Positions 37,401 through 42,232 of a stretch of DNA of 64,000 nt are shown in pieces. The stretch covers positions 16,125,051-16,189,050 of the forward strand of contig OZ026598.1 in NCBI GenBank assembly GCA_964020085.1. Reading direction: 5' to 3'. A program made the position numbers and the translations under genes. The notes beneath the pieces are model-generated. The model made no database searches. It saw only the letters and a program-made list of their open reading frames with translations, and was not told where the DNA came from. The DNA comes from Micromussa lordhowensis. Taxonomy: Eukaryota > Cnidaria > Anthozoa > Scleractinia > Lobophylliidae. Each line of letters begins with the position of its first letter. Position 1 is the stretch's first letter.

Positions 37401-39821
37401 TTTAACCACATCATTTCTTGATGGAAACACGGAAAATCGTTTCTATTATTTAATTAGTTCACTTCAGCTGATGCAGTCTTAACTAATCCATCACCTGGTA
37501 ATCAACGGACGAGTTAAAGAATACTTTAGCCTCCAACCATTGGCCGGGATGACTTCCTGTTTTGATCCATTCGACTGTTTCACTGCTGTTGGTCTTCATG
37601 TAGATTATTAAGCTTCCCATGTGGGTGCCATACATATGATACATCATTGAGAAACACTTTGGACCTTGTATTGTTGGACTAATAATCCTAACCTTGTCGC
37701 CATGTTGACGACCTGTGGCTTCCATATAAGCATACATTCCATTGCCTATAGAAAAAATGTTATTTTTCTCTGAATTCTTATAATCCCTCATTGTACTACT
37801 ACACCGTACTAAAGATCACACAAGGTCCGATAAGAATACCAATAGTTCGTATGGCGTAAGCTTAAACTATGGAATCCTGTTAGGTTTAATTCATTTAAAA
37901 TTATAATTTACAGGCTATTCAGTAGACCTTAACTGAACGTGCCCACGAAAATTACAGAGAATATATGCGATTCGTGTGAGATGGAGATTACGAATATACA
38001 ATTCATGAATTATATCATTGTAAGACACGGCTTAGGCTTCTTTATTTGTTAGATAACTATGTAAACTGCAATGGAAATAACAGAGAATATATACTAAAAG
38101 TTATATTTTAAAAGCACTTGTCAACAAGTCTGAATTGTTTCACGTGCTTTCAACTGTCCTAGTTGAAATATAACTGCGAATATCTCATTATCATGCGTTG
38201 CGTCAGACTGGTGATGGAGTTTTCATAAAGGCTACCTGACACATCAGACTGAGGTCCCGTAGTTACGCTTGGCGTGCTCCCTGACCATATGACCCAGGTG
38301 AACTTCGCATTTGCTGATTTGTCATTTTCCCAGCCACAGAAAGTTGAATTATCAAAGTCGCAGTCTGAAACGATAAAAAAAAATAATGGTTAACAAATTA
38401 AATACGAATACCAGGAAGCAGGTTGACAATTGAATTAAATGTAATGCCCAGTAAATGACCAACTAAAACTAAATGACATTGCTCAACGTTGCTCCTTCAT
38501 AAGGGAGTCTTTTCTCCTTTTCCCGAGATTCTGATGTAGCGACCCTGATTTTGATCAGTACCGAAAACACGGTCTTGCTGCACAGCGTCCTCAGTCGTCG
38601 TGTCTCTGACTCATCTCTTCATAAATCTAACTGAAGCACATGCCCCGTGATATGAAAACTCTATGGAAGTTGCTAAACAGGATAAACGTCGATTGGGCAG
38701 GAAATGGAAAACATCCAAACTTGAGATTGTCTTTTGCCTCAAAACGAGTCAACTACCTGCGCAGCCAGTCATATCAAAATGCGTTCATTTTAGCTTACAG
38801 GTTCATTTTCATTTTCATTTTCATATAACTAAAGAGCTCACTCGTCAGAAATTCCATATCTACGCGTACCCATCTGCGAGCGAGCTAGATTCTCAATTCG
38901 TTACTCGAGAGTGATTTCTTTGAAAATTCGAGAAAAAACGAAAGCAAAGCAAAAGCAAATAGAAAGCAAAGCGTCAATTTTAAATTTTAAATTTAAGTTG
39001 AAGACTCACAACTGAATAAAATTGAGAGAATTCTTGTCCACAACTCTGATTATGTGTGCCCAAAAAGTAATCCAGTAAAAGCAAGCGATATTTAATTTCT
39101 CTTTTAAGATGAATGCCAACAAATTGAACTTGGGATCCAGCACACGGTTGCTTATATACAGTTTCATTGTGACATAAAATAATTGATTAAAAAGTGCAAA
39201 CAATTTGACCGTTATATTGAAAACATTCTCCAATTTAGTCGAGGTGTAATTTTACACCAGATAAGTCATTTAGTACGTTGGGAAATTGCGTTTTAGAACT
39301 CTCGCTGCCTTCCGTCCTTTACCACAATAAGTATAAGCTGAAATTAAACTGGCAAAACAAAGAAAACTAACCACAGCGTAGATCAAACAGCATTCTCTAT
39401 TCATATACGGTGGGTAGGGTTAAATACGATTTTTAGATTAATGTATATGCAGTCTGTTACAGTCGTTTTAAACTATCAGGGATGGTCGTTTCGCATTATT
39501 TTTCCCACTTCCTTCTGTAACTCAGATGCTTTGTCCACACTCGATGGTGATAAGAAAAAAACTTCATCTGCATAATACGTACAATTTTTTTAAAAAATAT
39601 AGTCTTCTTTGTTTGCGTTTTCCAGGCTATTACATTACCAACGTATGAAAATCTCACCTGAAAGTAGATGACTGGAAATACTTCCTCCCGTGTATGGCCA
39701 TAGAAAAAATAGCACGAGAAAGGTCAAGACGATACGCCAATTTTTGGGCGAAGTCATGTCTCGAACTGCGCTTTCGTCTCTGATGAATGTAGTGTTTTTG
39801 ACTCAAATGATCTCTGTGACT
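1923..39821 (-). CDS. Giant mosaic cell-surface protein (probable LRR-containing receptor), 45 exons, 3' end off the window
   Basis: This is a hand-joined gene model. Exons from right to left carry a signal peptide, MAM1, an orphan module, CTLD1, CTLD2, a fucolectin-like domain, PA14, a second orphan module, MAM2, LDLa x3-4, MAM3, MAM4, LamG, FN2, MAM5 with an embedded pentraxin domain, CUB, LRRNT and six LRRs. Every intron has GT-AG ends except one GC-AG intron after CUB, and splice phases match throughout. Coding length to the last LRR is 7,841 nt (about 2,613 residues). Almost all module borders are phase 1, as expected for exon-shuffled extracellular proteins; the LRR exons are phase 2. 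The protein is expected to be exported, with ligand-binding ectodomains for sugars and proteins. LDLa, lectin and LGR-style LRR modules recall invertebrate GRL101/relaxin-receptor-like GPCRs, but no transmembrane segment lies inside the part read with confidence. Individual splice sites are predictions. Confidence 0.85.
4679..5136. repeat. MITE-like element with inverted ends (GGCCGTTTTTATGCTAG)
   Basis: It is 458 bp long and begins GGCCGTTTTTATGCTAGAGACG, ending in an imperfect inverted copy (CTAGCATAAAAACGGCC). Its interior is rich in degenerate repeats of AGACGTTTAA/TTTAACGTCT. Flanking AAT on both sides may be a 3-bp target duplication. It lies in the intron between LRR exons 5451-5522 and 4481-4552. 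No coding capacity. Confidence 0.75.
5998..6121 (-). CDS. LRR N-terminal cap (LRRNT)
   Basis: Residues about 2429-2470. The exon reads CPSSCECNF followed by a strand and RRELTAIPGNIPSNAAVI, the usual cysteine-rich cap plus first half-repeat that precedes extracellular leucine-rich repeats. It starts in phase 1 and ends in phase 2, making the switch from phase-1 modules to the phase-2 LRR exon series. Donor GTAAGC. Confidence 0.85.
6971..7312 (-). CDS. CUB domain (single exon)
   Basis: Residues about 2315-2428. The exon has ECDRTFTDPSGLIFSPRHPGYYP, CRWVIKV, FLEFQLE...CYNDYIEVYDG, GRYCGQRFPEF and a closing ALKL-like strand (AGLKLYYT). All four CUB cysteines and the YxDY..V.DG motif linked with calcium binding are present. 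The only frame-keeping splice to the next exon uses a GC donor: AAAAAG followed by GCAAGT at 6970. The nearby GT at 6966 would put a stop early in the next exon. Confidence 0.9.
7415..8118 (-). CDS. MAM domain 5, remaining two thirds (exons 7841-8118, 7415-7520)
   Basis: Residues about 2187-2314. The first exon carries the third MAM cysteine (HSVCVRFRYIMYGFG) and the LMWAVNESNNTEGTWKYGRVSL segment. The second carries VSFEADLG...VGLRALRV..GYC, the closing strand and fourth cysteine. The acceptor TCGATCAAG at about 8119 gives the phase 1 needed to follow either the pentraxin cassette or, if the cassette is skipped, MAM exon 5a directly. Phase 0 before the last exon matches the other MAM units. 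Confidence 0.82.
8370..12419 (-). CDS. Pentraxin domain embedded inside MAM domain 5 (exons 12176-12419, 9690-9832, 8370-8618)
   Basis: Residues about 1975-2186, full pentraxin length. The first exon has YVNITDMPDLSAFTLCFWMK, a textbook pentraxin start. The second has WHHICLAWRS, close to the family signature HxCxSWxS but with alanine for serine/threonine. The third has GEFVIGLTKDQ, FIGSISSVNMFNMVL and a closing HGCGENIANAI...W..F. Phases are 1, 2, 1, 1, so the three exons form a symmetrical cassette that could be skipped without changing the frame. The last donor (GTTGGT at 8369) is weak and is the least certain splice site in the model. Confidence 0.82.
8834..8932 (+). repeat. G-rich tracts
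   Basis: Two poly-G runs, one of about 35 bases around 8837-8872 and one of about 16 around 8919-8932, lie in the intron between pentraxin exons. On the plus strand they could form G-quadruplexes; on the transcribed pre-mRNA they read as poly-C. Confidence 0.7.
10194..10386. repeat. Inverted-repeat segment with GTTTCTATAACTCGATAG ends
   Basis: GTTTCTATAACTCGATAGAAACAC at the left is itself palindromic, and its inverse (CTATCGAGTTATAGAAACAC) recurs at 10363-10382. The related motif ACTCGATAGAAACACGG appears again near 11660. A decayed relative lies at about 37245-37440. The segment abuts the second fold-back copy and likely belongs to the same composite repeat. Confidence 0.6.
10492..11665. 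repeat. Fold-back element plus interspersed repeat, copy 2
   Basis: 10492-10660 is the second copy of the inverted repeat at 186-353. 10690-11665 is the second copy of the adjacent repeat at 360-1715, but without the internal duplication. Orientation is the same as copy 1. The insertion enlarges the intron between pentraxin exons 12176-12419 and 9690-9832. Confidence 0.8.
14316..14444 (-). CDS. MAM domain 5, first third (exon 5a)
   Basis: Residues about 1932-1974. The exon encodes VGCLEFHEGFCGWDNTRKG, the first two cysteines and the W of a MAM domain, in 129 nt with phase 1 at both ends. The matching second and third MAM exons are not next to it. They lie at 7841-8118 and 7415-7520, after three exons of a pentraxin domain. 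No other MAM middle exon is seen between 14316 and 8118, so this exon and those two most simply make one domain. Confidence 0.82.
14550..15190 (+). repeat. Purine-rich degenerate tandem tract (GGGGAATGGGGAAAG type)
   Basis: About 640 bp of almost uninterrupted purines on the plus strand, built from variants of GGGAATGGGGAAAG and GAATGAGGGAATGAGA. Long minus-strand open frames rich in Ser/Pro/Phe across it are artefacts of composition. It fills the intron between the FN2 exon and MAM exon 5a and could form triplex or other non-B DNA. Confidence 0.85.
15239..15412 (-). CDS. Fibronectin type II-like domain (single exon)
   Basis: Residues about 1874-1931. The exon reads LCPVRSTTDGNCCVFPFVYQGK, then YCSSVDSQDLRCQ and MYGTC. 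The CC.FPF.Y.G core and the spacing of the later cysteines match fibronectin type II (kringle-fold) modules. Unusually, the WC pair of canonical modules is replaced by RC, so the gelatin-binding aromatic cluster may be incomplete. The exon is 174 nt, phase 1 to phase 1, donor GTAAGT. It lies just beside a long purine-rich tract (about 14550-15190). Confidence 0.8.
15973..17578 (-). CDS. LamG/concanavalin-A-like domain (exons 17500-17578, 16841-17119, 15973-16235)
   Basis: Residues about 1667-1873. The first exon gives the leading strand HYFWKLDGTD. The second gives SLYLDGQAGYAEIP...NFSISI...FRLFIYDRRLHVVLR. The third gives WTHVVFTWNRKTRRGKLYFNGIQV and a closing GSLRDLAVFLRTLS. This is the LamG_3/concanavalin-A-like jellyroll layout, with the typical W.H.....W......LY.NG core. 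Phases are 1, 2, 2, 1. It differs in exon structure from the pentraxin domain further downstream, so the two are not a recent duplicate pair. Confidence 0.85.
17271..17450. repeat. MITE with TA target duplication (CACCTTACTCCAAAATGGC ends)
   Basis: A 180-bp element has inverted ends CACCTTACTCCAAAATGGC / GCCATTTTGGAGTAAGGTG, and is flanked by TA on each side (17269-17270 and 17451-17452). TA duplication and terminal inverted repeats fit a Tc1/mariner-type nonautonomous element. It lies between LamG exons. Confidence 0.75.
17805..20190 (-). CDS. MAM domain 4 (exons 20074-20190, 18896-19185, 17805-17901)
   Basis: Residues about 1499-1666. The opening is PGCLFELDHCTWIPSSGW, the middle exon has KCLQFWYYLGTLRFTSLEV, and the closing exon has VVFEGWKSSRRAVIAIDDIVF...SCQ. 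The middle exon is longer than in the other MAM units and adds two cysteines (TGCPTTAYN and QATCYGN) before the main strand, perhaps an extra disulfide. Two fold-back repeats occupy the introns (19345-19517 in the first and 18324-18840 in the second). Confidence 0.9.
18324..18840. repeat. AAGCCCGGTCCTCACTAG fold-back element with ATAAGC arrays, and a second palindrome nested in it
   Basis: The 517-bp element begins AAGCCCGGTCCTCACTAGCG and ends with its inverse at 18840. The arms run into arrays of CATAAG/CTTATG hexamers. In the middle, about 18598-18741, lies a second near-perfect palindrome (GCCTGGTTCACACTTGTGCG ... inverse) with the centre at AACATGTT, which also contains the hexamer array. 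It resides in the MAM4 intron. Confidence 0.8.
19345..19517. repeat. MITE with 6-bp target duplication ATTCAA
   Basis: A 173-bp element has ends TAGACCATTTCCGA and TCGGAAATGGCCTA, flanked by ATTCAA on both sides (19339-19344 and 19518-19523). A short inner palindrome (CATATGAAAATGAG / CTCATTTTCATATG) lies at the centre. No coding capacity. Confidence 0.75.
20325..20395. repeat. Short palindrome around CACTGCAGTG
   Basis: ATATCATTTCACTGCAGTGAAATGATAT forms a perfect hairpin, and the flanks (CGTGAAGTAATATGAT / ATCATATCACGTCACG) extend it imperfectly. It is intronic and most likely a fold-back repeat remnant. Confidence 0.6.
20846..20971. repeat. Fold-back element (CGTTCGGTCTT arms)
   Basis: The inverted arms CAACGTTCGGTCTT and AAGACCGAACGTTCG are extended by AACTACTTAT / ATAAGTAGTT at the outer ends. 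It is about 126 bp long and lies in the intron between MAM3 and MAM4. Confidence 0.7.
21814..23308 (-). CDS. MAM domain 3 (exons 23177-23308, 22505-22758, 21814-21916)
   Basis: Residues about 1336-1498. The pieces show VQCDFQDGLCGLKHD, then ATCVQFWYHMKGQDIGSLNVFIQ with WSQAGDKGANWLFGQV, then VVLEGVVGKGFHGDIAVDDL and EECHTI. The four MAM cysteines are kept. A Penelope-like GIY-YIG relic lies on the other strand in the intron between the first two exons (about 22787-23127). Exon phases repeat the 1-1-0-1 layout of the other MAM units. Confidence 0.9.
22787..23127 (+). mobile_element. Penelope-like element fragment with GIY-YIG nuclease core
   Basis: An open frame encodes VVYQFKCDLCDTDYIGYTTR, followed by HLHQRIEEHR, a GIY-YIG endonuclease core of the type fused to Penelope-like reverse transcriptases. 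Only this end survives, so the copy is severely truncated. Just 5' of it (22800-22845), the minus strand carries GACTTCGAAACGTCGTG beside CTTGAAAATGAAGTC, a sequence resembling Penelope terminal regions. It lies in a MAM3 intron of the large gene, on the opposite strand. Confidence 0.75.
23860..24774 (-). CDS. LDL-receptor class A repeats (exons 24550-24774, 24358-24474, 23860-23949)
   Basis: Residues about 1192-1335. The first exon encodes two repeats: [30 protein letters not shown], read in two parts, and FECPTGECLHVNQLCDSG...DCDDKTDESRC. The second encodes one repeat ending NCEDGTDEP...C. Each has the six cysteines and the acidic SDE/TDE calcium cage of functional LDLa modules. The third exon (30 residues) keeps only the front half of such a repeat (NCSLLNVSCASPNHTGITSTRLC) without the acidic tail, and is probably a degenerate repeat. 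All exons are phase 1 on both sides. LDLa repeats bind ligands in LDL receptors and are found next to LRRs in GRL101/relaxin-type GPCRs. Confidence 0.9.
25430..25760. repeat. Inverted pair of tRNA-derived SINEs
   Basis: 25430-25515 (minus) and 25570-25760 (plus) are head-to-head copies. Each has an A-box-like TAGCTC.GTTGGTAGAGC and a B-box-like GGTTC/GGCTCG region separated as in a tRNA, followed by a shared tail (TTCACAGCTGC, GTTGTGT.TATAACTGCGATGATCA, CCGCAGTTCAAATATATGA). Other copies of the family cluster at 45130-47725. These are SINE remains, not functional tRNA genes, since no foldable acceptor stem is seen. Confidence 0.75.
25771..25818 (+). repeat. 5S-rRNA-like fragment
   Basis: CTACTTGGACGGGTGACC followed by GAATACCCCGT resembles the 3' half (box C side) of 5S rRNA, where TACTTGG.TGGGTGACC and GAATACC.GGTG are conserved. 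Only about 40 bases match and the rest of a 5S gene is not recognisable. It follows directly on a SINE copy. Confidence 0.3.
26885..27831 (-). CDS. MAM domain 2 (exons 27733-27831, 27316-27563, 26885-26996)
   Basis: Residues about 1039-1191. The opening is EGCNFTSNLCTWSN, the middle exon has VGLCLAFFYL with the SLWSLNGHQGNTWLNGQVSF signature, and the last exon has LAVDDISI...SCE. All four MAM cysteines are present. For the first exon, the GTATGC donor at 27732 (phase 1) keeps the frame; a second GT at 27686 also exists but would shift the frame into the next exon, so the upstream donor was chosen. Confidence 0.87.
28474..29663 (-). CDS. Second orphan module (exons 29595-29663, 28737-28972, 28474-28549)
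   Basis: Residues about 912-1038. A 23-residue exon (GFVDFEINSIPKAVTTGQ...) leads into a 79-residue exon with a striking cysteine cluster (YKYCCRGSYCPGCPIEVYF) and a later LDCQERSF, then a 25-residue exon ending VNVKG. The frame-compatible acceptor of the middle exon is AACTCAG at 28973-28979; a closer TTTCAG at 28956 would break the frame. Phases are 1, 0, 1. I do not recognise the fold. It could be a C-terminal extension of the PA14 region or an independent module. Confidence 0.65.
29143..29235. repeat. Fold-back segment (GGATATTGG ... CCAATATCC)
   Basis: GGATATTGGTCACGTTTTTG and GTGTTTATAGAC at the left pair imperfectly with GTCCATAAACACGCAAAAAC and TTGGCCAATATCC at the right. A related sequence (AGCCGGGCAAGATAGC) occurs near 61110. 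It is intronic and noncoding. Confidence 0.55.
30131..32246 (-). CDS. PA14-like domain (exons 32059-32246, 31548-31708, 30131-30306)
   Basis: Residues about 737-911. Exon a has GVRQELWYKI, FPSNPD and FDAPYN...YGQRLTAYL. Exon b has the hallmark VPESGNYTFYVACDDACELWL, equivalent to the PA14 core where the DD pair marks the calcium/sugar site. Exon c has REILLSKCRFYFVETL and VGMKFPNG. This order matches the PA14/GLEYA-type beta-barrel seen in fibrocystin-like proteins and adhesins. Phases are 1, 0, 2, 1. PA14 modules commonly bind carbohydrate, which would fit the lectin-type domains just before it. Confidence 0.85.
30412..30656. repeat. MITE with TTATTATTCAACAAATTG ends, abutting an AACAATTATCCTGC fold-back
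   Basis: 30412-30600 has inverted ends TTATTATTCAACAAATTG / CAATTTGTTGAATAATAA. Its right end runs directly into a short palindrome (AACAATTATCCTGC...GCAGGATAATTGTT, 30601-30656). The same pair in inverted orientation occurs at 45318-45620, so both parts probably move as one unit. Confidence 0.75.
32351..32912 (-). CDS. Fucolectin-like (FTP/F5-8C fold) domain (exons 32797-32912, 32351-32636)
   Basis: Residues about 603-736. The first exon carries the family's front motif, with an alanine- and threonine-rich strand leading to VVDGN and SCFTIKG. The second carries VWWSVTLKSAAFVYKIWIINRPDCC followed by L.GL.V and a closing LCEVLIT strand. The VDGN...SC and WW.V.L...NR.DCC pattern is characteristic of fucolectin/tachylectin-4/pentraxin-1 domains, a galactose-binding-like beta-sandwich that often binds fucose and calcium. 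The intron is phase 0, and the outer borders are phase 1. The histidine/arginine sugar triad was not assigned. Confidence 0.82.
33312..33456. repeat. Fold-back element (TTTTACCTC.GTTTCAAAACGA arms)
   Basis: The left arm TTTTACCTCAGTTTCAAAACG, in two parts with AACCTTTCATAT, is mirrored by ATATGAAAGGTT and CGTTTTGAAACAGAGGTAAAA at the right. It is about 145 bp and lies between the second C-type lectin exon and the fucolectin-like exons. Confidence 0.65.
33768..34175 (-). CDS. C-type lectin domain 2 (single exon)
   Basis: Residues about 467-602. It begins SCEDGWFEADGMCFRIF and contains W.KARERCLQQGGDLAIVDS, an IGIRKFGTWQWLGG strand, GECGAL and a closing YCFYTLSYICE, so the framework cysteines of a long-form C-type lectin domain are present. 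The usual EPN/QPD and WND calcium-ligand motifs are not obvious, so this copy may have lost calcium-dependent sugar binding. The exon is 408 nt, phase 1 to phase 1, with donor GTAAGT. The two lectin exons are only about 370 bp apart, consistent with an old tandem duplication, although they are clearly diverged. Confidence 0.88.
34541..34981 (-). CDS. C-type lectin domain 1 (single exon)
   Basis: Residues about 320-466. The domain opens with a CPPGW...F.ETCF motif and continues through a C..RGGRLAVL segment; it ends with WCGDL, a WNDYW motif, then DGDC and AFICQ. The EPS triplet in place of EPN/QPD, together with WND, suggests that a calcium site may persist, but sugar specificity cannot be read. 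The exon is 441 nt, phase 1 at both ends, acceptor ATTGCAG and donor GTAAGA. It sits directly before a second C-type lectin exon. In a cell-surface protein such a domain would bind glycans or proteins. Confidence 0.88.
35554..35940 (-). CDS. Orphan extracellular module, 129 residues, single exon
   Basis: Residues about 191-319, encoded by a single 387-nt exon that is phase 1 on both sides (acceptor GATATAG, donor GTGCGT), so it is a symmetrical shuffling unit. It has several N-glycosylation sequons and a pattern of cysteines (YCRK, QCF, then an adjacent CC pair). Beta-rich hydrophobic alternation (YQFTLQVLQ, VMYFVYPAHSV) suggests a compact beta domain. I do not recognise a family. It lies between MAM1 and the first C-type lectin domain. 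The reading frame is open through the whole exon and continuous with its neighbours, which supports real coding. Confidence 0.7.
36640..38364 (-). CDS. MAM domain 1 (exons 38236-38364, 37495-37745, 36640-36730)
   Basis: Residues about 34-190. The first exon encodes the MAM opening motif CDFDNSTFCGWEN; the second contains the middle strand with KCFSMMYH and the W..GSHPGQW segment; the third has the closing VVEG...IAIDNIKF...C pattern. All four conserved MAM cysteines are present. Exon phases are 1, then 0 before the last exon, then 1, and the same layout recurs in all five MAM domains of the gene. MAM domains are extracellular adhesion/oligomerisation modules found in meprins, receptor tyrosine phosphatases and many cnidarian surface proteins. 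Donors and acceptors are GTAGCC/TTTCAG, GTGATG/CTATAG and GTGAGT/TTTTAG. Confidence 0.9.
39658..39821 (-). CDS. Exon 1: 5' UTR, start codon and signal peptide of the mosaic receptor
   Basis: The ATG lies at 39757-39755. An in-frame TGA sits 48 nt upstream (39805-39803), which supports this start. The 33 encoded residues begin MTSPKNWR and continue into a hydrophobic core (IVLTFLVLFFLW, residues 9-20), then small residues around GGS (24-26): a classic secretory signal peptide with likely cleavage near there. The exon ends at a GTGAGA donor in phase 1. A polypyrimidine tract and TTGCAG lie just 5' of 39821, so the exon seems to begin at an acceptor, which implies at least one further noncoding 5' exon to the right. 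That exon, and hence the promoter, was not identified. Confidence 0.85.
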
Positions 39822-40643
39822 CTGCAAAAAATACATTACTAGAATATTCATTATCATAGAAACTGCAATGATATAGTCATCTCTGCGTATAGCTAATTGG
39901 AAAAATATCCATTATTGCCCATTTTAAGACTTCCGATAAGTCAACAATTACAATAAATATTAAGATTTCGTACGTAATGAGGGAACTGTTAAAATTGAAG
40001 GTAAAATTGAAAATACGAGATCGAAAAAATTAGAGATAGATACTTCCTCGAGAAGGCAAGTGTTTTAGTCTTTCGATGATTTGTGAACTGAGATTCAATT
40101 CGGCAGTGGATTAAGCTGGGCAGCTTTTTAGCAGAAAGAGTGAAATCATTATAAACAAATAAAAGCAGGATCTCCATGACCGAAACGTTAGAATTTTGGC
40201 GTGAATACTCTCTTGTTCATAATTCTAGAAAATAAGTGAAATATGTAACCTGAAGAGTGATTCCTGTTAAGATCGCTAGCGTTTCCAAGGTGATTTGTAC
40301 CGTGAATTTTACATTCGTACCGAATGTTCATTTCCTTGTCCCATTGCCATATTATGACGTTATTTTGGAATAATGATTGCCATTTTGCTCCGAGCAGCTG
40401 TTTGAGTTTTGGCAAGTTCCGGTTTTCACTTTTAATTGAAGAAATGACACTTCCGCATCAAAGGGCGAAAACAAGTATGTCTCCTTGTCGACCGTTCATG
40501 GAAACTTTGAAAATGATTGGCGGCAAGTCGAGTTCCCTCAAATATCATGACAACCTTTATTTCTTGAAGCATAGTTGGTAGAGGGGTTTATCAATTATGC
40601 TCGGCTAGGTTCTTTACGTAATGTAGCAAATAAAAACGCTAAA
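39822..40643. other. Noncoding interval 5' of exon 1
   Basis: Probably the first intron or the promoter-proximal part of the large minus-strand gene. No convincing noncoding first exon, TATA element or repeat family was recognised. Confidence 0.4.
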
Positions 40644-40805
40644 CGCTTCTTTGCACAGTATAATTTGGTTTTATCAACTGGGTTGATAATGTGAATTGGC
40701 CACCGTAAAGAGATTCGGACGCTCGAAACGTCAGCTTCCGAATCTCTTTACGGTGGCCAATTCACATTATCAACCCAGTTTATAAAACCAAATTATCTTG
40801 TCATA

Positions 40806-40842
<37 letters not shown>

Positions 40843-40870
40843 TGTCCCCTTTATTCGCTTCTTTGCACAG
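40644..40870. mobile_element. 197-bp Penelope end fragment flanked by a 15-bp target duplication
   Basis: The direct repeat CGCTTCTTTGCACAG flanks the insert (40644-40658 and 40856-40870). Inside, 40662-40795 is a palindrome with arms of about 55 bp (AATTTGGTTTTATCAACTGG, GGCCACCGTAAAGAGATTCGG and inverses) around the loop ACGCTCGAAACGTCAGCTTC. The arm sequence is shared with the end of the Penelope copy at 42137. This looks like a very short Penelope-derived insertion. Confidence 0.85.
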
Positions 40871-42136
40871 GTTAGTTGCACATGAGTGAAACTTTCTTCC
40901 GAAACCGTTATTTCATCAAAAGTATTTTCATATTTACTACACCTGCCACATTTGCCTTAACAGGGCATGGCGACACGGAGTCTCCAGTGGCCATGGTGTA
41001 TGTCTTCGGCACAAATAACACGGAAATAATGGTTATTCCACGACTACGACGTTATCGTTAAGACTATACGCGTCACGTCTTTAAGCGTTCAGCGTCTTTC
41101 AAAAATATTTTAACCTCTACTTGTAAGTTTACAAGACGCTACGCAGTTTCTTCAATTCTATTCACTATATGCACTTGACCCCGGCTTCGATTTGGCTTAA
41201 GTATCTCTGCATAAAAAAAGAAAATGAAACAAATCTGCCACTAATTTAGAGAAAGCGGGTTACTTTTCTAAGAAGTTCCACCTTAGTGAAAGCAACACTG
41301 GAGCTATATATACCTTTCATGATATTAACACTACTGGGGCGCAACTGGATTATCCAGTTTCTCAACGGCTAATGTTGCAGATAGTTCCGCCACCTTATCA
41401 AAAATCCATTACACATTTTCAACTACGCTGATTAACTGTAACAGAGCGAAGCAGTTAGCAAATTCCTGACAAGTAGACAAAGTTGGACTCGCTCTTTTTT
41501 ACTACAATTTTCCTTTACGTAAGTTTATGAGGGCACGAAATATATCAATATCGTAAATTTTGTCTTTACGGTGTCGGTGAACCTGTGGCACTATTATTTT
41601 TATTCAGAAACATGTAGGCGTGGGCTTAATATATACATATACATATATACATCACGGTGCTTTGATCCACTGTTCAAAATCTCGAGCTAATGTAGCATAA
41701 AGGGCATTAACTCAGTTTCGTTATTTCCACTTTTCAGCGTTAACGTACATTACACTCAAAAAGTGATATTACACCTGCGGATTTACTACCTGTCTTGACA
41801 GCGGATGTCCGTCTTTATTTCGGCGAATATCAGGCATCAGAATAACTTTTCGACAGAACAGGAACATTTTTGCAAAAAATGGCAAAAAGTTTACAAAATT
41901 ATAATATATTGCTTGCTCACCTTAACCCACCAGAAGCTCGTTGTTTGGGCAATAAGCGTTGACGGTAAAAATGGTTATAAATTCAGCTTCGGATTGGCAG
42001 CTGAAGCATATTGAAGATTCACCAGTGTTGGTCTGTATTTTGTTTCAAATTCTAAAAACAAAATGGTACGTGCTTGTCATAAATTAGCACGGATTAACAA
42101 AGTTTGCATTTCATCAACCTGGTAGAGTAGAGTTAA
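40871..42136. other. Unannotated interval
   Basis: AT-rich sequence with a short TATACATATATACAT stretch near 41630. I see no gene. Confidence 0.4.
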
Positions 42137-42183
42137 TTTGGTTTTATCAACTAGGTTGATAATGTGAAGTGGCCACCGTAAAG

Positions 42184-42232
42184 AGATTCGGAAGCTGACG
42201 TTTCGAGCGTTAGCCCTTCGTCGGAGCGAATC
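42184..42232 (-). ncRNA. Hammerhead-ribozyme-like motif at the end of the Penelope copy (degenerate)
   Basis: On the minus strand GATTCGCT / AG...CGAATC could form stem I, CCGACGA stands where the core CUGANGA is expected, GGGC UAA CGCUC could form stem II, and CGAAAC then GUC match the GAAA side with a two-base-pair stem III and a GUC cleavage site. Penelope-like elements are known to carry minimal hammerheads of this type. Here position U4 reads C, and an extra A precedes stem II, so activity is doubtful. Confidence 0.45.
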
